In this document: positions 26,853 through 35,977 of the stretch, one piece after another | Position numbering within the stretch: position 1 is the stretch's first letter | Layout: the number at the start of each line of letters is the position of its first letter | Assembly (NCBI RefSeq): GCF_016862275.1 | Contig: NZ_BOMQ01000070.1 | Location: forward strand, 1-64,000 | Direction of reading: 5' to 3' | Length of the DNA: 64,000 nt | DNA from: Actinoplanes nipponensis | Lineage (GTDB): Bacteria; Actinomycetota; Actinomycetes; Mycobacteriales; Micromonosporaceae | Translations under genes and position numbers: made by a program | Notes under the pieces: model-generated | Databases searched by the model: none | Told to the model about the DNA's origin: nothing | What the model saw: only the letters and a program-made list of their open reading frames with translations

Positions 26853-28070
26853 ATGCCCTCTGCTGTCCGCACCCCGCTCGACGTCGCCGCCGACCTGCTC
26901 GGCCGGCTCCGCGACACCACCACCGAACCCCGCGCCGACCTGCAGCTGGACGCGCTGACCCTGGCCGTGGCAGCGGACCTGCCCGTCCTGCTCTGGGGCG
27001 AGCCGGGCATCGGCAAGACCGCCGCGCTGCAGCAGCTCGCCGCCTCCCTCGGCCTGCCGCTGACCACCGTCATCGCCAGCGTGCACGAGCCGTCCGACTT
27101 CTCCGGCCTGCCCGTGGTCGGCGCCGACCCGGCCGTCCAGGGTGTCCCGATGGCGCCGCCGGACTGGGCCGTCCGGATCGTCCAACAGGGGCGCGGCCTG
27201 CTCTTTCTCGACGAGCTCTCCACCGCGCCGCCGGCCGTGCAGGCGGCGCTGCTGCGGCTGGTGCTGGAGCGCCGGGTCGGCGCGCTGCGGCTGCCGCCCG
27301 GGGTGCGCATCGTGGCCGCCGCGAATCCCCGCTCCTCGGCGGCCGACGGCTGGGAGCTGAGCCCGCCACTGGCCAACCGCTTCGTGCACCTGCAGTGGCG
27401 GCACGATCACGACGTCGTCGTCCGCGGGCTCGGCGGGACGTGGCCACGGCCCGCGCTGCCGGAGCTCGACCCGGCGCTGGCGGCCGGGGCCGTCGCGTAC
27501 GCCCGCCGGGCGGTGTGCGGGTTCCTCACCGGCCGGCCCGCGCTGGTGCATCAGCTGCCGGCCGGCGAACTCCGCCGGGGCGGCCCGTGGCCCTCGCCCC
27601 GCAGCTGGGAGATGGCGCTGTCGCTCACCGCGTTCGCCACCGCCGCGGGCGCCTCCCGCGAGGTGCTGTCCATGCTGGTCCGCGGCACGGTCGGCGACGG
27701 CCCGGGCCTCGAACTGCTGGCCTTCCTGGACCGGATGGACCTGCCCGATCCCGAGACGGTGTTGGCCGACCCGGCGGCGGCCGCGCTGCCCGAGCGCGGC
27801 GACCTGCGCGGGATGGTGCTCGACGGGGTGGTCGAGGCGGTGCGCAAGCGGCCGGAGCGAGGTCGTTGGGACGCGGCCTGGGCCGTGTTGGTGCGCGCGC
27901 TGGAGACGGGGCCGCCGGACCTCGTGGTGGCGCCCGCCGGCGCGCTCGCCGCCCTGCGCCGCGACGACTGGGACGTGCCGGCGGCGATCGACCGGCTCGC
28001 CGGTGCGGTGGCGGTCTCCCGGCGGGCGGACCGGGCCGGCGCCCGCGTCGCGGTCGCGAGCGGCCGATGA
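26853..28070 (+). CDS. MoxR-family AAA+ ATPase
   Basis: The 405-aa AAA+ chaperone-like ATPase has Walker A GEPGIGKT (49-56), Walker B GLLFLDELSTAP (about 117-128), sensor 1 IVAAANPRSS and a substrate-gating region with SPPLANRFVHL. The C-terminal lid (about 230-405) is extended. MoxR ATPases remodel or activate partner proteins with VWA domains. ATG 26853 has AAGG 9 bp upstream. The stop overlaps the VWA gene start by 4 bp, so the pair is translationally coupled. Confidence 0.92.
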   Translation: MPSAVRTPLDVAADLLGRLRDTTTEPRADLQLDALTLAVAADLPVLLWGEPGIGKTAALQQLAASLGLPLTTVIASVHEPSDFSGLPVVGADPAVQGVPMAPPDWAVRIVQQGRGLLFLDELSTAPPAVQAALLRLVLERRVGALRLPPGVRIVAAANPRSSAADGWELSPPLANRFVHLQWRHDHDVVVRGLGGTWPRPALPELDPALAAGAVAYARRAVCGFLTGRPALVHQLPAGELRRGGPWPSPRSWEMALSLTAFATAAGASREVLSMLVRGTVGDGPGLELLAFLDRMDLPDPETVLADPAAAALPERGDLRGMVLDGVVEAVRKRPERGRWDAAWAVLVRALETGPPDLVVAPAGALAALRRDDWDVPAAIDRLAGAVAVSRRADRAGARVAVASGR

Positions 28071-29290
28071 TCCTGGACCGGGACAAGCTGTACGCGGCCC
28101 GGCTGCAGGCCGTCCGGGCCCGGCCGTACCTGGCGACGGCGCTGTTCGCCCTGCGCGTGGTGGAGTCACGGGCCGTGCCCACGATGGCCGTCGACCGGTA
28201 CTGGCGGTGTTACGTCTCGCCGGCGTTCGTGGCCCGGACGCCGGTGGAGGAACTGGCCGGCGTGTGGGTTCACGAGGCCGCCCACCTGCTGCGCGACCAT
28301 CACGGCCGCAGCGACCGGTACGCCGCCGCGCACGGCCCCGCCGGGCCGGGGGAGCGGCTGCGGATGAACATCGCCGGCGACTTCGAGATCAACGACGACG
28401 TGTACGGCGACGGGCTGGCCCGGCCGGCCGGCGTGGTGCACCCGGCGATGCTGCGCCTGCCGGAGCACCAGCTGATGGAGGACTATCTGGGCCGGATCGG
28501 CCTGGGCTCGGGGCCGCGGGCCCTGGCCTGGCTCGACTGCGGCAGCGGCGCCGACGGGCTGGACCGGGAGTGGGACCTGGGGCCCGACGGCGCGGACGGT
28601 CTCAGCCAGCAGGAACAGGACGCGGTCCGGTTCCGGGTGGCGCAGGGCATCACCGGCCGGCCGGGTGACGCCTCCCGCGGCTGGCGGCGCTGGGCCGAGG
28701 ACGTGTGCCACCCGCCGCAGCCGTGGCGGGACCTGCTGGGCGCGGCGATCCGGTCGGCGGTCTCCGGCTCGGGGGCGGGCGACGACTACTCGTACGGCCG
28801 CCCGGCGCGCCGGTCCGCGGGCCTGCCCGGCGTCGTCCTGCCCGCCCTGCGCCGCCGCCCGCCCCGGGTCTCGGTGGTCGTCGACACGTCCGGCTCGGTG
28901 AGCGACGCCGAGCTCGGCAGCGCCCTGCTCGAGGTCGCCGCGATCGCCTCGGCCGTCGGCGGCCGCCGCGACCTGGTCACCGTGCTCCCGTGCGACGCGG
29001 CGCCCCGCATCGTGCACACGTTGTGCCGGGCCGAGGCGATCCCGCTGCTCGGCGGCGGGGGCACGGACATGCGGGCGGGTTTCGCCCGGGCGCTGCGCAC
29101 GACGCCGCGGCCGGACGTCGTGGTGATCCTGACCGACGGGCAGACGCCGTGGCCGGTGGCTCAGCCGGCCTGCCGGACGGTGGTGGGCCTGTTCTCCCGG
29201 GGCCGGCGGGAGGAGTCGTGGGACGAGGGCTCCCGGTACGTGCCGCGTCGCCCGCCGGAGTGGGCCCGGGTGGTCACCATTGCCTCGTGA
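28067..29290 (+). CDS. VWA-like domain protein with putative metallopeptidase domain (DUF2201 type)
   Basis: The 407-aa partner of the MoxR ATPase has an N-terminal zincin-like domain containing VHEAAHLLRDHH (HEAAH at 69-73), with further acidic residues (GDFEINDDVYGD) as candidate metal ligands. Its C-terminal half is a VWA-like domain with a complete MIDAS start DTSGSVS (about 271-277) and the downstream GGGGTDMRAGF and LTDGQTPWP segments. It is probably a metal-dependent protease or scaffold switched by the ATPase. Its 3' end overlaps the convergent transporter gene by 17 bp. Confidence 0.9.
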   Translation: MILDRDKLYAARLQAVRARPYLATALFALRVVESRAVPTMAVDRYWRCYVSPAFVARTPVEELAGVWVHEAAHLLRDHHGRSDRYAAAHGPAGPGERLRMNIAGDFEINDDVYGDGLARPAGVVHPAMLRLPEHQLMEDYLGRIGLGSGPRALAWLDCGSGADGLDREWDLGPDGADGLSQQEQDAVRFRVAQGITGRPGDASRGWRRWAEDVCHPPQPWRDLLGAAIRSAVSGSGAGDDYSYGRPARRSAGLPGVVLPALRRRPPRVSVVVDTSGSVSDAELGSALLEVAAIASAVGGRRDLVTVLPCDAAPRIVHTLCRAEAIPLLGGGGTDMRAGFARALRTTPRPDVVVILTDGQTPWPVAQPACRTVVGLFSRGRREESWDEGSRYVPRRPPEWARVVTIAS

Positions 29291-30410
29291 CCGGGGGCTC
29301 GGCCTCGGCCGGTTCCGTCACGTCGTACCACGGTCGTTGCCGGGGTGCGGCCGGCTCCGCGGCGCGGGCCGGCACCGCGTCCCGGTCGGGCCGGCGCGGC
29401 TGCGTCCAGATCGGCGCGACGCGCGGCGGCGGATACCAGCCCAGCTGGGCCATGGGCTCCGCTGCCGCCGCCCGCTGCGGCGGCTTCCAGATCGGCGGCG
29501 CGCCCCACCAGATGACCCGCTCGGCGTGCGGCTCGGGCGCGGGTTGCGCCGCGGCGGCGATCGCCAGGGGCGCGGGCGCCGCCTCGATGGCTTCCGGTCC
29601 GGTGGGCTGCTCCTGGGCCGAGGCGCCGGCCAGCAGCACAGCCATGCCGACGGTGACCAGGCCCGCAACCAGGGCCGGCAGCTCCCAGCCGGGACGTACG
29701 GCGTCGCCGAGCACCAGCAGCGCGACGGCGGACGGCGCGATGACCTCCGCGATCCACAGCACCGCGGTCACCGGCCCGACCGCGCCGTGCTGCAACGCGT
29801 GGGTGTAGAGCAGCATCCCGCCGACGGCGAACACGATCAGCGCCCAGAGCAGCGGCTCGGTCACCAGGGCGGCCGGATCCTGCATGGGCAGGGCGCGACC
29901 GGCCAGCGCCGCCCCGCCGAGCGACAGCCCGGCCAGGGCCGCGACGGCGCCGGGGGAGCCGCTGATCCGGGCCGTGGCCCAGCCGATCACCGCGAGGCCG
30001 GCGGCGGCCGAGCACAGGGCCAGCCGCAGCCCGGTCGAGGCGGCCACCTCCTCCTGCGGCCCGGCCGACATGGCCAGCACGGTCAGCGCGCCGACGGAGA
30101 CCACGACGGCGACCAGGTCCCGGGTGCGCAGCCGGGCCCTGAGGAAGATCCGGGCGGCCACCACGGTGATCGCGAGCGAGCTGGCCAGCACCGACTCGAC
30201 CAGGTACACCGCCAGCTCGCGGAGCGCGACCATCGACCCGACGAAGGAGAGGATGTCCAGGCCGACGCCGATCAGGTAGAGCGGATGGCCCAGGGCGCGC
30301 ACGGTGGTGGTGCTGCGCCGGGCCCCGACGGCCTGCAGGATCGAGCCGGCGGCGTAGCAGATCGCCCCGAACACGGCGATGCCCAGGGCGAACCACGCCG
30401 CGGTGGTCAC
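29274..30410 (-). CDS. DMT/EamA-superfamily transporter with cytoplasmic tail
   Basis: The 378-aa protein has about nine to ten transmembrane helices in the first 275 residues (for example AAWFALGIAVFGAICYAAGSI and LVAVVVSVGALTVLAMSA), matching the drug/metabolite transporter fold. A roughly 100-residue hydrophilic C-terminal tail rich in Pro and Trp follows (VIWWGAPPIWKPPQ), which is unusual for the family. GTG 30410 overlaps the upstream beta-propeller stop by 4 bp, so the two are one operon. Substrate unknown. Confidence 0.82.
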   Translation of the reverse strand: MTTAAWFALGIAVFGAICYAAGSILQAVGARRSTTTVRALGHPLYLIGVGLDILSFVGSMVALRELAVYLVESVLASSLAITVVAARIFLRARLRTRDLVAVVVSVGALTVLAMSAGPQEEVAASTGLRLALCSAAAGLAVIGWATARISGSPGAVAALAGLSLGGAALAGRALPMQDPAALVTEPLLWALIVFAVGGMLLYTHALQHGAVGPVTAVLWIAEVIAPSAVALLVLGDAVRPGWELPALVAGLVTVGMAVLLAGASAQEQPTGPEAIEAAPAPLAIAAAAQPAPEPHAERVIWWGAPPIWKPPQRAAAAEPMAQLGWYPPPRVAPIWTQPRRPDRDAVPARAAEPAAPRQRPWYDVTEPAEAEPPVTRQW

Positions 30411-32098
30411 GACGCGGTCCGCAGGACGGAGATGGTGTCGTCGGCGCCGTTGGAGACGTACGCCAGGCTGCCGTCGGGCGACACCGCGATGGTGCGCGGG
30501 CTGCCGCCCACCGGAACCGTCGCGGTCACCGCGCCGGTACGGCCGTCCAGCACGGACACCGAGTTGCCACCCTCGTTGACCACATACGCGTGCCGGCCGT
30601 CGGTGGCGAAGGCGACGCTCTGCGGCTGCTTGCCGACCGCGATGGGCCCGGTGCGCCGCAGGGTGGCCGCGTCCAGCAGGTCGGCCGTGTCGGCCTCGTA
30701 CCCCGCGACCAGGACGGTCCGGCCGTCCGGGGAGACCGCGACGCTGTGCGGCGCCTTGCTCACCGGCACGGACCTGAGCATCCGGTTGGTACGCGTGTCG
30801 ATGACGGCGACCGCGTTCGACTCGTGGTTCGGCGTGTAGGCCCGCTGGAGCGGCTCGGAGAAGGCGACCGCGTGCGGATTGGGCGGCACCAGGATCCGGC
30901 CGCGCGACCGGTAGCCGTCCGAGCCGTAGACCTCCAGCCGGCGCTCGCTGTGGATCGGCACCCAGACGCGGCCGTCCGGCCCGACCGCCAGCGTGTACGG
31001 CTGGACCCCGGTGTGCATGTACCGCAGCACCTTGCGGGTGGCGGCGTCCACCACGGCCACGCCGCTGCCGGACTTGTCCGGCTCGTACATGGAGACGAAG
31101 ACCAGCCGCCCGTCGCGTGAGGTGGCGACGAAGCGGGGGGTGTTGCGCAGCCGCACCTGGGCCACCCGCGCGCTGGCCACGTCCACGACGGACAGGATCC
31201 GGGAGCTCTGGTTGGCCACGTACACCGTGCGGCTGTCGGGGGAGACCGCGACGCCTTCCGGCTCGTCGCCGACCCGGATGGTGCCGACCACGGCCGGCTT
31301 GGGCAGGCTCGCGACGCTCAGGGCGAGGGGGACGCGGGCCACGGCGGTCGGGGCGGGCGCGGCGGTGGTGGCTGCCGTCGTACCGGTGGCGGCCGACGGG
31401 GCCGGCGCGAGCGCGGCCGCCGGTGGTGGGACCGGCTCGTCGCCCCTGGTCAGGGCGACGGCGACGCCCGCTCCGCCGAGCAGCACGCCGGCGGCCAGCG
31501 CGGCCAGCAGCAACGGCCCGCGGCGCTGCCCCGGCGCGGCCGGGGCCGGAAGCACAGTCATCCGTGTCGTGGTCTCCGCGCCCACGCCGGGCGGCTCCTC
31601 GCCGAAGGCGGGCACCGGCACGGGCTCGGCTACCTGCCCGGTGACGCGGACGTCGGCCCAGCCGGCCGGGCCGCGCACGGTGACGGTGCCGTCCAGCCAG
31701 TCGGACGCCGGCGTCCACGCGATCCGCAGCCGGCGGCCGGACAGCGCGGCCCGCAGGCCGGGCCCGGAGACGGTGACGGCGGCGGCGGTGGCCAGCGGCG
31801 GTCCCTCGACGAGCACGTCGGCGAGCAGCTGCGGGGTGCCGCGGGCCACCTCCCCGAAGTGCACCTGGTCCGGGTTGAGGCGCAGCGCGGTCCGTTCCAT
31901 CGCGGCGGCGGCCGCAGCGGCGACACTGCGACTGTCCTCCTGGGTCAGTCGCATCAGCGTGCGCCGGGCGGCAGCGGCAACGGCGAGATCGGCGCCGTTC
32001 GTGAGCCGCTCCAGCTCGCCCACACCCTTCAGGCGAGTCTCGCGCACCGAACTGTCGATCTCGGTCAGCACCTGCGTCGGCAGAACTTTTTCACTCAT
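30407..32098 (-). CDS. Membrane-anchored YVTN/NHL-type beta-propeller protein
   Basis: The 563-aa protein has an N-terminal helical, cytoplasmic part (about 1-75, Ala/Leu-rich, HEAT-like), a beta-rich region (about 75-170) and a transmembrane helix (GPLLLAALAAGVLLGGAGVAVAL, about 195-217). A Pro/Ala/Thr linker leads to an extracytoplasmic propeller (about 265-563) built of repeated VAVSPDGRTVYVAN-like blades. The first blade has DEPEGVAVSPDSRTVYVANQSS, the last AVSPDGSLAYVSNGADDTISVL. Such propellers mediate protein or ligand binding. It is cotranscribed with the DMT transporter. No enzymatic residues are evident. Confidence 0.8.
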   Translation of the reverse strand: MSEKVLPTQVLTEIDSSVRETRLKGVGELERLTNGADLAVAAAARRTLMRLTQEDSRSVAAAAAAAMERTALRLNPDQVHFGEVARGTPQLLADVLVEGPPLATAAAVTVSGPGLRAALSGRRLRIAWTPASDWLDGTVTVRGPAGWADVRVTGQVAEPVPVPAFGEEPPGVGAETTTRMTVLPAPAAPGQRRGPLLLAALAAGVLLGGAGVAVALTRGDEPVPPPAAALAPAPSAATGTTAATTAAPAPTAVARVPLALSVASLPKPAVVGTIRVGDEPEGVAVSPDSRTVYVANQSSRILSVVDVASARVAQVRLRNTPRFVATSRDGRLVFVSMYEPDKSGSGVAVVDAATRKVLRYMHTGVQPYTLAVGPDGRVWVPIHSERRLEVYGSDGYRSRGRILVPPNPHAVAFSEPLQRAYTPNHESNAVAVIDTRTNRMLRSVPVSKAPHSVAVSPDGRTVLVAGYEADTADLLDAATLRRTGPIAVGKQPQSVAFATDGRHAYVVNEGGNSVSVLDGRTGAVTATVPVGGSPRTIAVSPDGSLAYVSNGADDTISVLRTAS

Positions 32099-32250
32099 AG
32101 TGTCCCCGGAGTCATTCTGCGTGACGATCGGGATCGATGAAACCCCCCGGCCGAAATTGTCAGTGGGCGATCAATCGACTCGCGGGCCCGGCTCTGGCAC
32201 TATTGCGTAGAGCTTCACTCTATTGAATTCTTCGAACGGGACGTGCCGCT

Positions 32251-32655
32251 GTGACCTTCCTGCCCCGCGCCTCGGCGCTCGCCGCCGTCCTGATCCTCGG
32301 CGGCGCCGTCCTGTCCGGCTGCGCCGACGACGCCCCGGACCGGCCCTCCGGCGCCGATTTCCTGCCGGCCCCGACGACGACGGCCACCCCGGCCGACGAG
32401 GGCTGCGGCGACGTCGCCGCGGCGGTCACCAAGCATCTGAACAGCGACGACGTCGACAAGGTGACCGTGGAGGGGCAGTGCACGACGGTCGTGGTCGGCA
32501 CCGTGCTGGCCGATGAGGACACCGCCACCGGCCAGCAGCTGTGCGACGCGGCGGGCGAGGTCGCGTACACCGGGGACATCAACTCGGTACGGGTGCTCAG
32601 CAAGGCCGGCACCGAGCTGTCCAACGGCATCACCGGGATGAAGTGCCTGCCGTAG
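32251..32655 (+). CDS. Small predicted lipoprotein
   Basis: The 134-aa product has a signal peptide ending in the lipobox LSGC (RASALAAVLILGGAVLSGC; Cys about 25), then a short acidic/Pro linker and a compact domain with four Cys residues (CGD, GQC, LCD, KCLP) likely to form two disulfides. GTG 32251 is the only reasonable start. No family recognised. The gene is divergent from the propeller gene, and its 3' end overlaps the convergent MFS gene by 26 bp. Confidence 0.75.
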   Translation: MTFLPRASALAAVLILGGAVLSGCADDAPDRPSGADFLPAPTTTATPADEGCGDVAAAVTKHLNSDDVDKVTVEGQCTTVVVGTVLADEDTATGQQLCDAAGEVAYTGDINSVRVLSKAGTELSNGITGMKCLP

Positions 32656-33940
32656 CCCCGGCGCTCGAGCCCGCGGGCCCGGGTAGGTCGCGTCCCAGCC
32701 GGGCCAGCGGCGAGAACGCCATCAGCAGGGGCGACAGCATCATGCCGGCGGCCGTCACCAGCAGGGCGGCCCGCAGCCCCCAGCCCTGCGCGAGGACGCC
32801 GCCGAGCACTGAGCCGAACGGCATCAGCCCCATGCCCGCGAAGGTGATCGTGGCGGCCGCCCGGCCCTGCATCCCGGCCGGCGTGACCGCCTGCCGGATC
32901 ACCATGACGGTGACGTTGACCAGCTGACCGAAGGCCGCGAAGACGAAGTTGATCGCGACCAGCGCGGGCAGCGTCACCGCCGGGGAGCCGTGCAGCGCGG
33001 GCACGCACAGCAGCACGCCGTCGCCGATCGCGGCCGCGGCGACCAGCACCACGCCGTAGCCGAACCGGCCCGGCAGCCGGGCCGCGAGCAGCGAGCCGGC
33101 CAGCGCCCCGGGCCCGGTCGCGGCGAGCGCCAGCCCGACGGCGGCCCCCGACAGGTGCAGCTCCCGGGGAAGGAAGACCAGGTAGGCGGTCATCGTCGCG
33201 GCGAAGAAGAACTGGTACGCGGCCGAGGCGAGGCACACTACCCGCAGCGCCGGGTCGCCCGCGACGAAGCCCACTCCCGCGCGGATCTGCCGCCACGTCC
33301 GCGGGCGCCGGCCCGGATGCTCCGGCCTGGCCTCGCCGCGGATCCGCGCGATGGACACGAAGGACAGCACGAAGAACACCGCCCCGGAGGCGACGGCCGC
33401 CGGCGCGGCCAGCACGGACACCAGCGCCCCGCCGAGCGCGGGCCCGCCCAGCTGGGCCGCGGACCGGCTGCCCTCGATCAAGCTGTTGCCGCCGGGCAGC
33501 TGATCGCGCCGGAGCAGCCGGACGAGGGAGGCCTGATAGGCCACGTCGAAGAACACCGACAGCGCGCCGACCGCGAAGGCGACCACGAACAGCAGCGGCA
33601 GCCCCGCGCCGCCCAGCCCGACGGCCACCGCGGCCGCACCCAGCGCCAGGGCGCGCCCCAGGTCGGCCAGCGCCATCACGGTCCGGGTCCGCCACCGGTC
33701 CACCCACGCGCCGGCCAGCAGCGACAGCATCAGGACCGGCGCCTGACCCACCGCCCGCAGGACGCCCAGCTCGCCGGCGCCGGCGTGCAGGCCGAGAACG
33801 GCGATCAGCGGCAGCACCACCAGGCCGGCGTGCTCACCCAGCTGGGAGGCGGTCTGGCCGGACCAGAGCCGGCGGAAGTCGGCGTCGCGCCAGAGGGCCG
33901 GCGGACCGGGCCGGGGCGGACGGGAGGCAGCGAACGGCAT
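32630..33940 (-). CDS. MFS exporter (EntS-like)
   Basis: The 436-aa major-facilitator protein has about 12 transmembrane helices. The first half carries DADFRRLWSGQTASQLGEHAGLVVLPLIA and the loop 2-3 motif AGAWVDRWRTRTVMALADLGRAL, both typical of the enterobactin-exporter/macrolide-efflux branch. ATG 33940 is the start. Drug or siderophore export is possible but not demonstrable. Upstream, a perfect 10-bp palindrome CTGACGTCAG (34014-34023) could be a repressor site. Confidence 0.85.
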   Translation of the reverse strand: MPFAASRPPRPGPPALWRDADFRRLWSGQTASQLGEHAGLVVLPLIAVLGLHAGAGELGVLRAVGQAPVLMLSLLAGAWVDRWRTRTVMALADLGRALALGAAAVAVGLGGAGLPLLFVVAFAVGALSVFFDVAYQASLVRLLRRDQLPGGNSLIEGSRSAAQLGGPALGGALVSVLAAPAAVASGAVFFVLSFVSIARIRGEARPEHPGRRPRTWRQIRAGVGFVAGDPALRVVCLASAAYQFFFAATMTAYLVFLPRELHLSGAAVGLALAATGPGALAGSLLAARLPGRFGYGVVLVAAAAIGDGVLLCVPALHGSPAVTLPALVAINFVFAAFGQLVNVTVMVIRQAVTPAGMQGRAAATITFAGMGLMPFGSVLGGVLAQGWGLRAALLVTAAGMMLSPLLMAFSPLARLGRDLPGPAGSSAGATAGTSSR

Positions 33941-34163
33941 GGCGATCCCTCGGGTTGCCGCTGTGCCGCCCGCGCGGGAGGCAGCACGCGATGACAGGCC
34001 GCCGGTGGCGGCCTCTGACGTCAGCGCGTGCTCGGACGACCGGGCATGCCTCAGCTCCTCGAGGGTTCGGTACCGGCCGACCCTAGCCGCCCCGGCCGCG
34101 GCCCGACAGGGAATTCCGGGTCACCGTCACCGGCCCGCGATGCTCGCCCGCCCGCTGCGGCCG

Positions 34164-35039
34164 TCAAGCCGCGTCCAGCACCTCGCGCAGCTTCGCGGCG
34201 AACTCCTCCGGCTTGCCCGCGTAGCCGAACTGGCCGCCGAGGAAGCCGCCGTGGTGGCTCGGGAACACCGTGGCCTCCTGGCCGAGCAGCGCGGCCACTC
34301 CAAGGGCTGCGCGCCCGGTGTAGAGCTGCGCCGACTCCTCACCCACCGCGATGACGATCCGGGTCGGCGCCGCGGTCAGCGCGGCCACGTCGGGACGGTA
34401 GTCGGTGACCGCCCACGAGCTTTTCGACAGCAGCGGGTCGTCGCGTTTGCCGTCGTCGTCGGCCGGCATGCCGTACGCGGCCGGGTCGGGCGCGGGCTGG
34501 GCGAAGTAGGCGTCGGTGAACTCGCCCGTCCAGGACGTCATCGCGATGAACGCGGCCATGCCCGCGCCGAAGCCCCGCGCCTGGTACGCCTCGTGGAAGG
34601 CGGCCCGGGCCCGGTCGGCGCCGACCGCGTCGGGGAGCGCCGCGTTGATCGGCGGCTCGTGGGCCACCAGCGTGCGCACGTCGCCGGGGTGCGCGGCGAC
34701 CAGTTCGAGCGCGGTCACCGCACCGCCGCTGCTGGCGAACAGGTCGACCGGGCCGGCGCCCAGCTCCTCGATCAGCAGGTGCAGGTCGGCCGCCTGCTGC
34801 TGCGGGGTGTGGTCGGAGCGGCCGTCCCGGCGAACGCTGCGGCCCAGCCCCCGGGGGTCGTAGGTGACGACCGTGCGGTCCGTGAAGTGGCCGGCGAGGG
34901 CGGTGAAACCCTCCGCCGTCATCGGCTGACCGATCATGAGCAGCGGGGGAAGCCCAGCGGCCGGCGGCAGCGGACCGCGGACGTCATAGACCACGTCGGC
35001 GCCGGGCGCGGCGAGCGTGTGGGTCTGCGTCTTCGTCAT
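34164..35039 (-). CDS. Alpha/beta hydrolase
   Basis: The 291-aa alpha/beta hydrolase has LLMIGQPMTAEGFTAL (oxyanion loop), VTYDPRGLGRSVR, and the nucleophile elbow LFASSGGAV, in which Ala replaces the first Gly of GxSxG. The C-terminal His lies in FPSHHGGFLGG. ATG 35039 is chosen because the homologous N-terminus (MTKTQTHTL) starts there; the longer in-frame reading runs through the neighbouring hydrolase. It resembles proteins annotated as general alpha/beta hydrolases in Streptomyces. Substrate unknown. Confidence 0.85.
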   Translation of the reverse strand: MTKTQTHTLAAPGADVVYDVRGPLPPAAGLPPLLMIGQPMTAEGFTALAGHFTDRTVVTYDPRGLGRSVRRDGRSDHTPQQQAADLHLLIEELGAGPVDLFASSGGAVTALELVAAHPGDVRTLVAHEPPINAALPDAVGADRARAAFHEAYQARGFGAGMAAFIAMTSWTGEFTDAYFAQPAPDPAAYGMPADDDGKRDDPLLSKSSWAVTDYRPDVAALTAAPTRIVIAVGEESAQLYTGRAALGVAALLGQEATVFPSHHGGFLGGQFGYAGKPEEFAAKLREVLDAA

Positions 35040-35086
35040 GGCGGTGAGGATACGACCGGCCCGCCGCTCCGGGAGCGCGAACGCCG

Positions 35087-35914
35087 TCACCGGACACCCG
35101 CCGCGAGCTCGGCGACCGCATCGACGAGCTGCCGCCCGTCGAGCAGCGCCGCGTCGTTGTGATCGGCGCCGGCGACCGCGACCACCCGGACGGGCCCGGC
35201 GGCCCGCCCGGCCACGGCGAGGCTCTGGGCCGGCGGGACGACCGTGTCGGCCGTGCCGTAGACGACCAGGGTGGCCGCGGTGACCCGGGCGACGAGGTCG
35301 CCGACGGGGAACCGGTCGCGCAGGAGCAGCCGGACCGGCAGGAACGGGTAGTGCTCGCGGCCCGCCGCCGGCAGGTCGGTGAAGGGCGACCGCAGCACCA
35401 GCGCGGCCGGCGGATGCCGGACCGCGAGCGCGGTCGCCACCGCCGCGCCCAGGCTCTCGCCGAAGTAGACCAGCCGCTCGGCGGGGAAGCCGGCCCGGTC
35501 GATCAGGTACGCGCGGGCCGCGTCGGCGTCGCGGGCCAGGCCCCGCTCGCTCGGGTCGCCGGGGTTGCCGCCGTAGCCGCGATAGTCGGTGAGCAGCACG
35601 GTGAGACCCCGGCCGGCCAGCGCGGCGGCGAGCGGCAGCCGCCCCTGGCGGTTCCCCGCGTTGCCGTGCGCGACCAGCACCGCCACCCGCCGGTCGGGCG
35701 TGCCGGGCGGGGGCCTGACCAGCCAGGCGCCCAGGGTCAGCCCGTCCACGGTGGGCAGTGAGACCTCCTGGACGCCGGCGCCGAGGCGGGGCGCCGACCG
35801 GTCCGGGAAGTAGATCAGCCGTCGTTGCAGCAGCCACCCCGCCGCCACCAGCAGCGCCACGAGCAGCAGCACGACGAGCGCCGCCCGTACCGGAGCCGAC
35901 ACCTTGACCACCAC
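35087..35914 (-). CDS. Membrane-anchored alpha/beta hydrolase (BEM46/ABHD13-like)
   Basis: The protein is about 275 aa, with an N-terminal membrane anchor (AALVVLLLVALLVAAGWLLQ) and an alpha/beta hydrolase domain: LVAHGNAGNRQGR, LLTDYRGYGGNPG, nucleophile elbow YFGESLGAA, acid in YGTADTVVP and His in AGADHND. This fits the BEM46/ABHD13 group of peptidase- or thioesterase-like hydrolases. Start: GTG 35914 places the anchor at the N-terminus; an in-frame start at 35962 would add 16 residues overlapping the divergent promoter region. Divergent from the ABC exporter genes. Confidence 0.82.
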   Translation of the reverse strand: MVVKVSAPVRAALVVLLLVALLVAAGWLLQRRLIYFPDRSAPRLGAGVQEVSLPTVDGLTLGAWLVRPPPGTPDRRVAVLVAHGNAGNRQGRLPLAAALAGRGLTVLLTDYRGYGGNPGDPSERGLARDADAARAYLIDRAGFPAERLVYFGESLGAAVATALAVRHPPAALVLRSPFTDLPAAGREHYPFLPVRLLLRDRFPVGDLVARVTAATLVVYGTADTVVPPAQSLAVAGRAAGPVRVVAVAGADHNDAALLDGRQLVDAVAELAAGVR

Positions 35915-35977
35915 CTCACTGTCCGCCGGCCCGCAGCCGGATAATGCTTTGCGGCCCGCCACGGGGCATCAGGCAGC

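Noticed and set aside
32195-32215. TGGCAC followed by TTGCG before the small lipoprotein, resembling a sigma-54 promoter.
   Set aside because: The spacing is 2 bp instead of 5 and actinobacteria generally lack sigma-54.
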